From: Leucosporidium creatinivorum
Taxonomy: Eukaryota; Basidiomycota; Microbotryomycetes; Leucosporidiales; Leucosporidiaceae
DNA: 64,000 nt
Assembly (NCBI GenBank): GCA_001600635.1
Contig: BCKL01000003.1
Location: 633,923 to 697,922 of the forward strand
Direction: 5' to 3'
Of this stretch, positions 35,437 through 45,560 are shown in pieces. The translations under genes were made by a program, and so were the position numbers. Under the pieces are notes generated by a model, which was not told where the DNA came from, made no database searches, and was given only the letters and a program-made list of their open reading frames with translations. The first letter of the stretch is position 1. The number at the start of each line of letters is the position of its first letter.

Positions 35437-36885
35437 AGCGGTTTGATGTAGAAGCATGTTGGTAGATCAAGTCCAGAGCAGTGCAAGAAGCCTTGGCAGT
35501 CAATCGAACGAACGAGCGAGAGGGATCGCCGAGCATCGTCCTCGAAGCCTGGCAGCAGGTCGAAGGGACGAACCGAACCTGCCATCTACCCCCGTGAAGG
35601 TCTTACTAACCTGACCCGTTTAGCTGGCGCTCTTGAGCGACTCGGCGGCGATGGGGGGAATGGGCACACACTTTCTTTCCCTTGCTCGTAGTGGCAGCTA
35701 TTTGCCGTCGAAATTGAACGTTCTTTCTACTACACACACGATAGAAAGCACGAGAGAGAGGAAGCGAATCGCAGAGGGAATCGCGAAGTAGAGTAACGAG
35801 CTGCAGAGTTGCCCTAGTCGAACCTCTGCCGCCCGGCTCGGCGTTGAGTCTAGCCCTTCCCAAATCCGCCGCTCCACATCTCCACTCCGCCTCGCAAGAA
35901 GCCGGAGCAGCTGTGAACGCGTCCTGTAGCACACCTGCAGCACTACAACAGAGCCGTACATGTTTCAGCCTACCCATCACCGCCGTCGGGAGCTGCTCGG
36001 CGAAGGCTGCCCCAGCGTCCGAATGGCGCTGAAGCCGATCTCTCGTCGCCGCAGAGCAGGAGCAAGAGGCTAGTCATATGTACGAGTGACCTGTGTTCCA
36101 ACATCCCTCCTCCGAAGCTCTCCTAAGCTCTCCTAGGGCTACAAAGCGGCATCGCCGACAAAGCGAGCGAGCGGGGCCCTCTTCCGCCTTCCTCCTTCCG
36201 AACGACGTGTGATGTGAGATGATATGTGCTGGGGTATAGTTTGTGCGAGTGTATCCTTATGTGCTTCGGTTCTGTAGCTGGTCAGGTCAGCTCCCAGTCT
36301 GGCTACCGAACCGCGGGCGCCGGCTCACCTGCTCCTCTCATCCGTTCGGCTATCCTCAAACGCCTCCCTGAGTGCGGTGCATGTCGTGGGTGCTGAGCTT
36401 ACTAGGAAGAGTCTGAACGGCAGCGTGCACGCCGCGGTGGTAGGCTACAAAGGCGACGGGGATGGAGAGAGCGCTGTGGGGCGGGAGTCGCGTGAGCTGC
36501 TGGCTCGGAGGAGGGCTAGAGAGGTAAAGGCGTACACGAAGAGGGTCTTCTTGAAGGGGATGAGGGAGAACATTGTTGCGAGTGTGTAGTGCTTGCTGCT
36601 GGCTGAGGAGAAGAGCGACGAGAGCTGGGAGCACGACGAGGCAGGAAGGAGAGGGGCGCCGGCTTCAGCTCTTTGAACTTACACCTCACGCTCAGAGACG
36701 CTCAGGCTCCGACCTTCCCGACGACAAGCTTCAACTTGTGCACTTGCTGCAGCTGACTTGCTGTACCCCAGTGACATCACCTACAACCCTCGTTCCCTGC
36801 TGTCGAGCTTCTCCCCTTCTCCCCCTTCTCGCCCGTCGTCCCTCTCTTCGCAACTCTCTGAAGCTCGACCGAGGCTCCCTTGACG
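35437..36885. other. Region holding the left inverted repeat and an unsupported small open frame
   Basis: Beyond the repeat arm (listed separately), 36010-36885 lacks a gene I can support. On the minus strand a start at 36573 opens a short frame with a hydrophobic N-terminus (MFSLIPFKKTLFVYAFTSLA). It soon reaches a stop, and the neighbouring frame continues hydrophobic (ALSIPVAFVAYHRGVHAAV), but I found no splice pair that joins them in phase. Confidence 0.4.
35534..36006 (+). repeat. Left arm of a 470-nt inverted repeat
   Basis: Its reverse complement recurs at 38059-38528 with about 94% identity by eye over the full length. Arm ends are sharp: the outer end begins CATCGTCCTCGAAGCC and the inner end is GCTGCTCGGCGAAGG. 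The arms enclose about 2.05 kb, including the Cys-rich gene. No target-site duplication or transposase was found. Confidence 0.9.
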
Positions 36886-37742
36886 ATGCAGCAGACCTGC
36901 GAGGAAGGAGGTCACTGCCAATATCGTCAGCCTAAACCTATCAGCTGCTGTGGCTGGACTTGTACGTCTCTGTAGAGCTCTCAAGAAGCACCGCGCTTCT
37001 CGACGCGTTTTAGAGCTGAGCTAACGAGCTCTGTTCGACAACAGACCGCATCTGCTGTTGTCCATGCTGGATCTTGTTTTCCTGTGCTCTGTCCCAAGGT
37101 GAGTCTCTGCTCAGCGACGACGACGAGACGAGGGAGCAAGCGCACCGCCTCGCAGGGTCGCAGCAACGTTTCGGACGCGTCAAGCTGACTCGGAAGCAAC
37201 ATTGATGACCTACAGGAGCAGCGGGAGCAAGCATGCAATCGGTGCACGGGATGGCGGATGAAGATGGGGTGAGTTCTGCTTGCTTTCGCGCGGGAAGAGA
37301 GCGCCGAGCTAATCCCCTTCTCCTGCAGATGACCTGCTTCAAGTGTGGTCTTTCACCTGCCGAGTCGAAGGCATTGAACGAAGCTAAGGCTCAGGAGATG
37401 AGAGGTGTTCCTACTGGGTGAGTCGGGCGTCGAGCCGAGCGAAGCTGCACCGAGCGCCGAGCTAATCCCCTTCTCTCGCAATGGAACAGCCACGCCCCTC
37501 ACCACTTCACCTCCACCGCACCCATGACCCTCCCCACCAACCCCTCACCAACCTCTCCTCACTACCCACCACACTCGCCTTCCTCCCCTCCCGCCGAAAT
37601 CGACCGGTACGCCCTGCGCTTTCAAGTCCAAAAGTCGCTCGCTCCTCCCAGTCCCAATCCAAGTACGGGAAGACGGTCGCACGAGGGCAATCCGGCTGTC
37701 GCTTGGGTGGAGGAGCAGAGGAGGAGCCAGCTGAGGGAGTAG
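36886..37742 (+). CDS. Small cysteine-rich protein between the inverted repeats
   Basis: Five exons join in phase through GT-AG introns. Exon 1 starts at 36886: MQQTCEEGGHCQYRQPKPIS, then CCGWT with a GTACGT donor. Exon 2 gives YRICCCPCWILFSCALSQ. Exon 3 gives GAAGASMQSVHGMADEDG, exon 4 MTCFKCGLSPAESKALNEAK, and exon 5 HAPHHFTSTAPMTLPTNPS onward to the stop at 37742. Total about 170 residues. The first 45 residues contain ten Cys, with a hydrophobic CCPCWILFSCAL stretch that could be palmitoylated or membrane-inserted. CFKC is a further possible metal pair. The C-terminal half is Ser/Pro-rich and ends AWVEEQRRSQLRE. I do not recognise the family. The clean phases support a real gene. Confidence 0.6.
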
Positions 37743-39173
37743 GGACGGATGGGAAGCTGAGAGCTGGTCTCTCGCGAGAATGGTCGTCGGACAATTGGAG
37801 GAATGTTGTAGAGTGGAAGAGCTTGGTGTGCATAGATATGTATCAGTCGTCTGCCTCGGATTCGGCGCCGAGTACGAGAGGGGGCGGCGCGAAGGCTTGA
37901 GCTCGGTTTCGATTCGGCCGCTCGGAAGCCGTTCATCGTCGAAGCAGGGCTCTCGAGCGGCTCTAGGACAGCCCGACGCTCGTGAGAACTCCTCGTCACA
38001 TCTCGCTGCTCTCTTGTCTCGCGAGACGCGGCACAGCGCCCGAGGAAGTCCGAAGCACCCTTCGCCGAGCAGCTCCCGACGGCGGTGATGGGTAGGCCGA
38101 AGCATGTACGGCTCTGTTGTAGTGCTGCAGGTGTGCTACAGGACGCGTTCACAGCTGCTCCGGCTTCTTGCGAGGCGGAGTGGAGATGTGGAGCGGCGGA
38201 TTCGGGAAGGGCTAGACTCAACGCCGAGCCGAGCGGCAGAGGTTCGACTTGGGCAACTCTGCAGCTCGTTACTCTACTTCGCGATTTCCTCTGCGATTCG
38301 CTTCCTCTCTCTCGTGCTCTATCGTGTGTGTAGTAGAAAGAACGTTCACATTCGACGACCAATAGAGACTACTACGAGCCAAGGGTAAGAAAGTGTACCC
38401 ATTCCCCCCATCGCCGCCGAGTCGCCCAAGAGCGCCAGCTAAACGGGTCAGGTTAGTAAGACCTTCACGGGGGTAGATGGCAAGTCCGGTTCGCCCCTTC
38501 CACCTGCTGCCAGGCTTCGAGGACGATGAACCCGCTCGGTTCTGCCCCACTCTTCCCGTCGACAGACTCATTGATGCCCGAGGGCGAATCGCCCACATGA
38601 TAAAGAGGGGCTTGGTGTGTGGTGTGGTGTAAAAAGAGGTGTGGATGGATGGGAGGAGGAACAATCCGAGACGCAGGGGAACGAGCAGCGGCTGAGGTAG
38701 CGCGCGTTGGGGTGCAAGCCTGCAGGGAGAGTAATGTCAGCTGTGTGTCCTGTATTCCAATTAGAGCCATGAACGTACAGAGGTAGCAGCAGACTGGAAG
38801 CTCAGCTCAAGCAGAACGAGATTCAAGAAAAGCTTCCGCTAACGGTTCATCGCGAAGGGCGAGGTGCAGAGATGCAGAGGTGCATCTAAACTCAAGAAGA
38901 ACGGTCGGAAGAGGGGATTGCGATGTGCATGTGAAGTCGAGGAAGAAGTGAAGCGGAGGAAGGAGAAAGGCGTTTGAGATTCGCGGACGACTTGTGCGCT
39001 CAGAACGAGGACCGAGCTCAGGAGCAGAGGCTGAGGGGAGGCGCTCTCTCCTTCTCTCCTTCTCCTCGTTCTACTCGGATTTCGTACAGTTCAACAGTCG
39101 ACTGCTCTTGCTCCCCGCTAGCACTTATCACCCTACAGCCCAACTCATCGCCTCTGACGCACTTCCGCACTCG
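37743..39173. other. Region with the right inverted repeat, no other gene supported
   Basis: Contains the right arm (38059-38528). Outside it I see no gene with splice support up to the start at 39174. The open frames inside the arms on both strands mirror each other because the arms are near-identical. Confidence 0.5.
38059..38528 (-). repeat. Right arm of the 470-nt inverted repeat
   Basis: Inverted partner of 35534-36006. The inner end starts CCTTCGCCGAGCAGC at 38059 and the outer end closes GAGGACGATG at 38528. Differences from the left arm are scattered substitutions and a few small indels near 38355-38395. Confidence 0.9.
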
Positions 39174-40140
39174 ATGCTCGCTTCGCTCATCGCCTCAACC
39201 TTCACGGGGCACTACACCTACAGCTTCCTGCCTTTCCTCCTTCCGACTCCGCTAGTCCTTGCCCTCCTCCCATCACACTGGACAGCAGATGCCGAATCGC
39301 CCTTCCTCACGCCTCAACAGCTCAATGCGGCGGGCATCGACGTCCCTACAGCGCCAGAGGGGTACAGCTGGGTGTGCATAGAAGCGGGGAAGCAGATCAA
39401 GACGGGCATGAATGCTCCGGGAGGGAGGTCGACCTTCTTTGTACGTCGACGTCTCGTTCGCTCATCGCCTTCGCCGAGCGCCAACAATGCTGAACTGCTC
39501 GCTAACGGATTTCGCTTCCGATCTACAGGAAGCCAAACTCGAGATCCCTTTCCTCCGACACCCCTCCTCCTCTCCCAGCGCCTCACCAACGCCCTACACC
39601 TTCAAGCAAACCCTCCTCTTCTCCACCTCGCTCATGGCCACTTCCTCGCACTACATTACCGGCCTGCGCTCCCAGAAGACTGCGTTCAAGGTGGATAATG
39701 ATGGAGTGTATGAGGCAAGCGGGTGGATGAGGATCAAGGAGGGTTCGGTAGCTGAGGCGAGGGGAGAGGGATGGACCGAGCAGGCTGTCAGGAAGGTTGT
39801 GGGAGGGTGGTGGGTCGGTGAGAGGACGGGAGGGGTAGCTACGAAGGTGAGGCGCCGTTTCCTGCTTATCTCGTCCACTCTACCTCCGGCTGACCCGATC
39901 TTTACCCTCCGCCGAGCACAGTTCCTCACCACTCCCTCGACCCCCGCCTCTCCATCCTCCTTCTCCCTCCAACTCCACCTCCCTTCCTTCGCTAAATGCT
40001 CGCTCGAGCATGTGAGGGAGCTACTCGGCCCGTACGGGGTACAGAAGCTCGACGAGGAGGGATGGCTCGTCCTCGGCGTTGAGGGATGGAAGCTGGACGA
40101 GGAGGTCAAGATGGATGTTGAAAACGTGGGCGAGGTGTAG
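39174..40140 (+). CDS. Conserved-looking protein of unknown function
   Basis: The start at 39174 gives MLASLIASTFTGHYTYSFLP followed by a hydrophobic stretch (FLLPTPLVLALLPSHW) that could be a signal anchor. The frame is open further upstream to 38994, so the start is a choice based on composition. Three exons: introns lie at about 39440-39528 and 39847-39921, both with clean GT...GCTAAC/GCTGAC...CAG signals. Readable blocks are SPFLTPQQLNAAGIDVP, GYSWVCIEAGKQIKTGMNAP, KQTLLFSTSLMATSSHYI, VYEASGWMRIKEG and GPYGVQKLDEEGWLVLGV. Length about 265 residues. I recognise no domain. Good splicing and even codon use support a real gene. Confidence 0.65.
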
Positions 40141-40691
40141 TCAAGAGGATGGAAGATGAGGAATCTGTTGTTGTACATCATGCAAGGTGAGTTGTTGAAG
40201 GCCTTTCGCTGGCCTCGCCCCGGAGATGTCGACTCGTTCGGCCGGAGGTTGTCGCTCCGCTGTTCTTCTCGACTCGCTGCCTCTTGCTCTTCCCCGAGGA
40301 TGAAGGAAGGGCAACTCGGAGACCGTCTTCCGAACAATCGAGCGTCTGGTGGAGCGGGCGAGCTGGGTTGAAGTCGACGGGGCGGGAGACGAACGAGGAG
40401 GGAAGGGTCATTCCTCCTGGAGCTGTACAAGGGTGTTGAGCATGCTCAGCTTACCCTGTGCCACATCGCCTCCGAGCAGACTCGGCGCTCGGCGCAGTTC
40501 TTGTTCCCGCTCTCCTGAGTTTCGGCACTCTTCCCCAGACTGCCTCCTTTTCCTTCCACCTTGAATGTTCGTGCAGAAGTCTCGCTGGCCTTTGGCTTCT
40601 CTCTTATCAGTCATTTCCCACCCGTCTCGACCCTCTCCGTTTCCTCTTCGCCGACTCTCCTTCCTCCGCTCCTCCTTCTCACCTCTCCGAC
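40141..40691. other. Promoter region of member C
   Basis: This 551-nt region includes CTCCTGAGTTTCGGC at about 40515, shared with the promoter of member A, which marks the likely upstream limit of the duplicated unit. The last 90 nt before the start are pyrimidine-rich. Confidence 0.5.
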
Positions 40692-41678
40692 ATGTCCCAC
40701 CAGATGTGGCTCCCGCCTCCAGGCTTCCTCACGGCTGGCTCCTCCTCCCACGTCGCCACAAACCACGCTGCCGGCAACCAAGCCACTTGGATGGCGCACC
40801 AAGCAGAAGCCTCTTTCTTTCGCCACCTCGCCGCCCTCGAAGCCGAAACCAACCTTAACGAACCGGACGAGATCTTCCCCAATGCGCTCAACCAGCAGAA
40901 TTACACATGGAATGAAGTCTACACCGGCTTCGTTGCCCCCGAGGGAGCCACCCAGTCCGGCGCGCTGCTCGGCCACGCCGTGCACCAGGCGTCGACTTAC
41001 GTCGCCGATTGGCTTCGTCAGTGGATCCCCTACGTCGACAGTATCCCGGAGGATAGGCAAGAGCGGATGGTAGTGGCGATCACCGGGCTGAGGATGGACG
41101 CCCACAGCTCGTCGGGATATAGGGAGCAAGCTTCGGCGTTGCATGGCTCGGCGGGCATGATGGACTTTGGCCACGCCAACGCAGCTATTGCATATACGGA
41201 GGGATTGAGGATCGTGAACGCCGCTTTTGAGGCGCTGCAGGAGTCTGGTGAGCCGCCCTCTTCCGTTCGGCGCAGCTCTCGCTATCTTTTCGGCGCTCGT
41301 TCTGCAGCTGATCGCAACCCCTTTGCTTTGAACGCAGATCCGACCGGGGAGTTCCAAGCTATTCAGCCCACCCTCGTACACGCCCCTGTGCCCCTCGGTC
41401 ACTCCATGTACGCCCCGCCTGCCCCCTTCACGCATGGGTACGGCCACGTCGCCGCTGCTCCTCATGGAGACCACCATCCCATCCACCTCCCGCACAGCCA
41501 CTACCAGAGTAGTCTGGCTCGTCGACCTCATCGCGCGCAAAACCCTGACAGCGTGTACTGGCCCGTCCCGAGGGATGGCAAGAGCTCGGCGAGAGTGAGC
41601 TGCCTCGTTCTCCTTCTTCGCGCTGGAGGGCTCTGCTGATGCCAGCATGGAGCTGCCACAGGTCTAAGCATGTACTGA
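40692..41678 (+). CDS. Unknown protein, three-member local family, member C
   Basis: The start is MSHQMWLPPPGFLTAGSSSH at 40692. Exon 1 (about 186 residues) ends LQESG, then a GTGAGC intron. Exon 2 runs from DPTGEFQAIQPTL to DGKSSAR. A further GTGAGC intron leads to a short exon coding HGAATGLSMY with TGA at 41676-41678. About 282 residues. Blocks shared with A and B: ATWMAHQAEASFFRHLAALE, NYTWNEVYTGFVAPEGATQS, LLGHAVHQASTYVADWLRQW and REQASALHGSAGMMDFGHAN. Exon 2 is His/Pro-rich and shares only the opening D-P-T/S-G-E-F and a looser RAQNPDSVYWPVPR end with the others. Intron positions match A and B, so the three arose by DNA-level duplication. Function unknown. Confidence 0.8.
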
Positions 41679-43240
41679 AGCGCGTCGTAGCATGTGGCGA
41701 GGTGTTGCTTCATCTTGGTGGGGTGGTGAGTCGCTTTCTCGGCCCTAATCTTCCTCCGCCGAAGTCGCTGACCTGTCTCTCTTTCACGCAGTGGGGCGCA
41801 TATTGGTGGCCAACTACTAGAGCTAGTCACATTATACGTAGTCTGCTATCTAAAGCTCGTCTCGGCGTCTCCTTCCCAGGCAGAAAGGCGAAGCAAAAGC
41901 TGCGTAGCGAAAGAGCTCGGTCGAACTTCCAAGCTGCTGCTGATGAGCTGCGGCCGGCCTCAAGGTCTGGAAAACCCTGAACTGAACTCTGTTACCTCTA
42001 AAGTACCTCTCTGCACCTCATCAGCCACCAGCAACGAGGCGACGAGGCCCGAGCTCAGTTGCAGCTTGAAAGCCGAGACGTGCTCTTCTCGGCCTCTCGC
42101 TCCTTTCTTTTACCACATCCTCCCGGAGTGAGCCGTTGCGTGTAGCATCCTCACGCATGGTACTCTCGCTCGGGGGACTGCAGGCCTTCTGTAAAAAGGC
42201 TCTACCACCTGGATCAAGGCCCGACTCTTCCTCGCGTGAAGTGTTCGTCGACCTCCAACTCTTCTCAGCGAAGGTGTCGCAGAGCACTTGCTTCCGCTCT
42301 TGTAGCGCTGGGGAGTCAATCTCGCTCACAATCCTGGGACTACCGCTTTAAGCCTCCCAACAGCAGCCTGCTCCTTGTTGAGCAAGCTCGAAGCTGAGAT
42401 TGAGCGCCCGAGGAGGCTCGCCGCCATCTGCTCCTCCTTAGCGATGGGAAGGCCGCTATAGTCTTTCCACTCAAGCCCAGCTTTATCAGAGACAGCTCAA
42501 GGGCGCTGCTGCACGTCAGCTGCACCCTTTCGCAACGAGAAGCCGCGAGCAAGTGCTCCTCACCCCTCAAGCCTCGACGGGGGGGCGCGCTACAAGTTCT
42601 GTTCTCCCATGCAGCCGAGTCTGCTCGAGCAGGGATCAGATGCTGTACAGCTCATCTGGGGGCTCGGTCAGCCGACAGAAGTGTAGGTGAGCTGCTCCTC
42701 TCGCTTTTTGTCGCCCATCCTTCGCGATCGGTCGAGCAGCTCTTGCTCCCGTCGTTCTACATCTGCAAGCTACAGATTCGGTCGAGGCAGAACCAAGTAG
42801 CTGTGTACAGCACCTCGAGCTTCCGGGGGAGTATCAGGGCGGCGAGGGGGTGAGGGAGCAATCGAAGGCGAGAGACGGAGCTGCAGCCAGGAGCCATGTC
42901 TCTTGAGCCGCCGAGCTGGCTATGCAGAGCCTTCTGAGCCGGTCGAGCCGGTCTGGGTTGCAAAACTTAAGGGAGCCATCCTATGAGCTCGCTGCTGCTG
43001 GATTTCGGGACTCGGGAGAGAGGAAGGCCACGCGCGACGACCGAGCTCGACGATGGAGAGCCAGACGAGCGCTGTTGAGCTGTGTGGGGGACAAAACCAC
43101 ATACAAATCGGTTGAGCTGCACTCAGTCTAAGCTTCAGAGTTTCGCAGCTCACTCCAAGGAGCAGCAGCAGGCTTGCAGAAGCGCTGGAAGCCGCGCTCG
43201 GAGCTGCGCGCTCGGCGATGGCAATGGTGAGGGTCGAGGG
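41679..43240. repeat. Right copy of the degraded interspersed repeat (tail behind member C)
   Basis: Inverted partner of 19820-21324. Starting from the 3' UTR of member C, it shares GCGAAAGAGCTCGGTCGAACT, the block with GAGCCGTTGCGTGTAGCATC near 42130, the block CATCTGCTCCTCCTTAGCGA near 42425, CATCTGCAAGCTACAG near 42762 and CTGTTGAGCTGTGTGGGGGA near 43072. Homology fades near 43240. Frames in both copies are interrupted, and I see no domain. Confidence 0.7.
41726..41791 (+). other. Intron in the 3' UTR of member C
   Basis: GTGAGTCGC donor, GCTGACCTG branch site and CACGCAG acceptor, 66 nt, starting 47 nt after the stop of member C. It matches the 3'-UTR introns of A and B. Confidence 0.7.
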
Positions 43241-43475
43241 CATCGGACTACTTCCATAAGTATGCGTGTCCGCAGCGCTTGTTCCGCGCTTCTGTAAGAG
43301 TTAAGTCTCACTGCACTGCATGGCATTGTCATGCGGCGCCTGTACGCTTTCGTCGCTCGAGCAGTCACGCCGCAGTGCGCTCCTCGGCGAAGGAGTTCGC
43401 TCGGCCTCTCCGTTTTGCTCGCGACTTCCAAAGCCGTTTCCGTCTCTTGTTTCCTCCATCACACGACTGCTCGAC

Positions 43476-44368
43476 ATGCCTGTACTTTGGGGCGAAGTCA
43501 AAGCCGCTGCGACCTTCGGAGGAGTGCAGCTGTCGCATCTCATACCTGCGTTCCCCGGTCGGGCGATGAGCAAGGAGCAAGCTAAAGAGTTGGTGGAGTT
43601 GAGAGGGCATGTTGCGGATTGCTTCATCATCAAACCCGGCCACCCACCCATCATTCCCGACGACGGGTCACCTCTCCGCCGAGACATCAGCAATCAAGCC
43701 GAGCGATTGAAGGCTACAGTACACCCCCTCCTGTTTGCTCTGTCGCGCAGGCTGCCCTACCAGACGATGGCGTTCACCGAACGGATGCTGGGCGACTTTG
43801 TATCAAGCTGGGACTCGGAGGGCCTTTTTGGGAGAAGGCGCCCTCTAGGCTGGGTCAGTCGAGCTCGTAAGAGAGGGCAAGGCGTAGACTGATGACGAGT
43901 CCCTTCTACCCACTGCAGCTACTTTCGGCCCCGGAAGTTTGTGAGCCCGGGAACTCCCTCCTCGTTCATGGTCGGCGCTGGCTCGGTCCTGACCTCTCCC
44001 TCGCTGCGCAGGCGACTACGCCGAGAGATACGTCAAAAGCGTCTCGGATAGGATGCTCCATACTTGTGCTACACTGGATCAGGTCGACGAGGTCCTCTTC
44101 CTCTCGTCTGGGAATTGGGCGTCGCTCAGCGTCTACGAACGCGCCAGAGGGCTTGACGCTGCTCGTCGGTATGAGATTGAAGCAGAAGCGCAAGGTGTGA
44201 GTGAACGAAGACAGAGCCTGATCGTTTCCCTCTGACCCTCATGCCTCTTCCACAGAGCCCGACCAACAGCCTCGCGCGCTCGGCCCACAGTTTCGTAGCT
44301 CAAGCTCGTCGTGCCGGCTCGCGAGCGGCGGTGTGGGCGTGAAATCGCGGGGAGTAGCAGCAGGGTGA
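43476..44368 (+). CDS. Unknown protein
   Basis: The start at 43476 gives MPVLWGEVKAAATFGGVQLS. The readable first part continues FPGRAMSKEQAKELVELRGH, CFIIKPGHPPIIPDDGSPLR, LFALSRRLPYQTMAFTERML and GDFVSSWDSEGLFGRRRPL. Introns follow near 43856-43918, 43942-44012 and 44196-44257. They connect to DYAERYVKSVSDRMLHTCAT, LDQVDEVLFLSSGNWASLSV, ARRYEIEAEAQ and a Ser-rich end with TGA at 44366-44368. An AATAAA follows at about 44373. Length about 220 residues. No domain recognised. The middle introns and the last exon are less certain than the first. It converges on the 2OG oxygenase gene with only about 60 nt between the stops. Confidence 0.55.
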
Positions 44369-44428
44369 GAAATAAAATTGCTGGTGATGTGTGCAGAGTC
44401 GTAGAGCGGTATTGCAGAGCGAGCTAGC

Positions 44429-45299
44429 TCAGGCGAACATGACATCGCTCCTCAGCACCCACTTTGTTCCCTTCTCCACCTTGCGCTTTCAGCCGTAGAG
44501 AGGGTCAGTTTAGTAGGACACGGTCGAGAAGGAAGAGCACTTACGCCCTCGTGTAGCATGCAAGCGTTGCCGTGCCGGTGGAGCAATGCTCGGCCGGCGA
44601 CGAGCGGTACGCTCAATGCCGCTCCATCTCGTTTGTTACTTGCTTCGGGGTAAAAAGCAGTCTCTCCTCCTGTAGACGACGGAAGAGGAGGTCAGCGGGG
44701 CTATAGCTGTCCAAAGAGGGCTCGGCGAAGAGAGAAGCTCACCAACCACGCCATCCTCCACGCCAGTCAGGTAGATGAGAAGAGTCCACTCGCTCCGTTG
44801 GCGTGTGACAGGGTCGACAAAGTCGTCGTCGTAGTGTTCTAGTAGCGGAAGTGTCAATCACGGCGCAGAGAGGAGGGGAACGGAGAGACTCACGACCGAA
44901 GTAGGCGCCCTCCTCGTACTTGTACAGCCTAATATTGGGATTCAGACCCACTGGCCGCTTGCCCTTGACTCCACTCTCAATCCCAGCCTCGCACAGCTCC
45001 TTCAACCCGCTCTTCTCGTACAGATCTCGAGCGAAATCCGGCGCCTGCACTCCGAAACGGTCGTTGAAGCGGGCAGCGTAGCCCTTCTGAGCTGGCGCGG
45101 GTGGTGTCATGTTAATGGTGGGTAGGAAGGTGTGCCAGGTCTTGAGCGTCTGCCTGGAGAAGAAGCCATCGACGATGATGAGGTCCTGCGAGAGACGCTC
45201 GAGCTCAAGCTCTGGTTCAGCGGTGATTGTAGGCCAATTGATGGGTGGTGACGGAGCAGGCCGATCTGCTGCAGATGTCTGTGCTGTCTTCTTGGCCAT
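44429..45299 (-). CDS. 2-oxoglutarate/Fe(II)-dependent oxygenase (prolyl-4-hydroxylase-like)
   Basis: The start is MAKKTAQTSAADRPAPSPPI at 45299. Exon 1 carries most of the N-terminal half: IIVDGFFSRQTLKTWHTFLP, AARFNDRFGVQAPDFARDLY, and NPNIRLYKYEEGAYFGR. The second exon starts HYDDDFVDPVTRQRSEWTLL: His and Asp of HYDD are two iron ligands. The third has GGETAFYPEASNKRDGAALS, then RALLHRHGNACMLHEG with the distal His, then KVEKGTKWVLRSDVMFA, whose basic residue should hold 2-oxoglutarate. Four exons, about 245 residues. The fold matches small fungal prolyl-4-hydroxylase-like oxygenases. Substrate not evident. It is divergent from SPT7. Confidence 0.85.
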
Positions 45300-45560
45300 G
45301 GCGAGTCGAGCGAGCAGACTGCAGGAATTGGTCGAAGGCGAAGGGGCGCTCGCCTCGAGCTGCCGCCGCTCCTTGCCCTCCTCATCAACTTGTCGCCCCT
45401 GCTCAACCTTGTCGCCTGCTCGCCAAACTCGGGCCGTCTACTGCACCCCATCAAGCGGTCCATTTGCCGCCGTTCCGACCCCTTCTCGACGTCTGCTACA
45501 CTCGCTACAGGACTTCAAAGAGGCTCGAAGTCGGGCGTGGCCCGTTAGCTCGCTGTCGGA

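Noticed and set aside
36356-36634. Small minus-strand membrane protein gene
   Set aside because: Hydrophobic segments lie in two frames and I found no in-phase splice pair. Mentioned only in the gap entry.
35534-38528. Inverted arms as terminal repeats of a DNA transposon carrying a transposase
   Set aside because: The enclosed gene shows no transposase motif and no flanking target duplication is visible. The call was kept to an inverted repeat.
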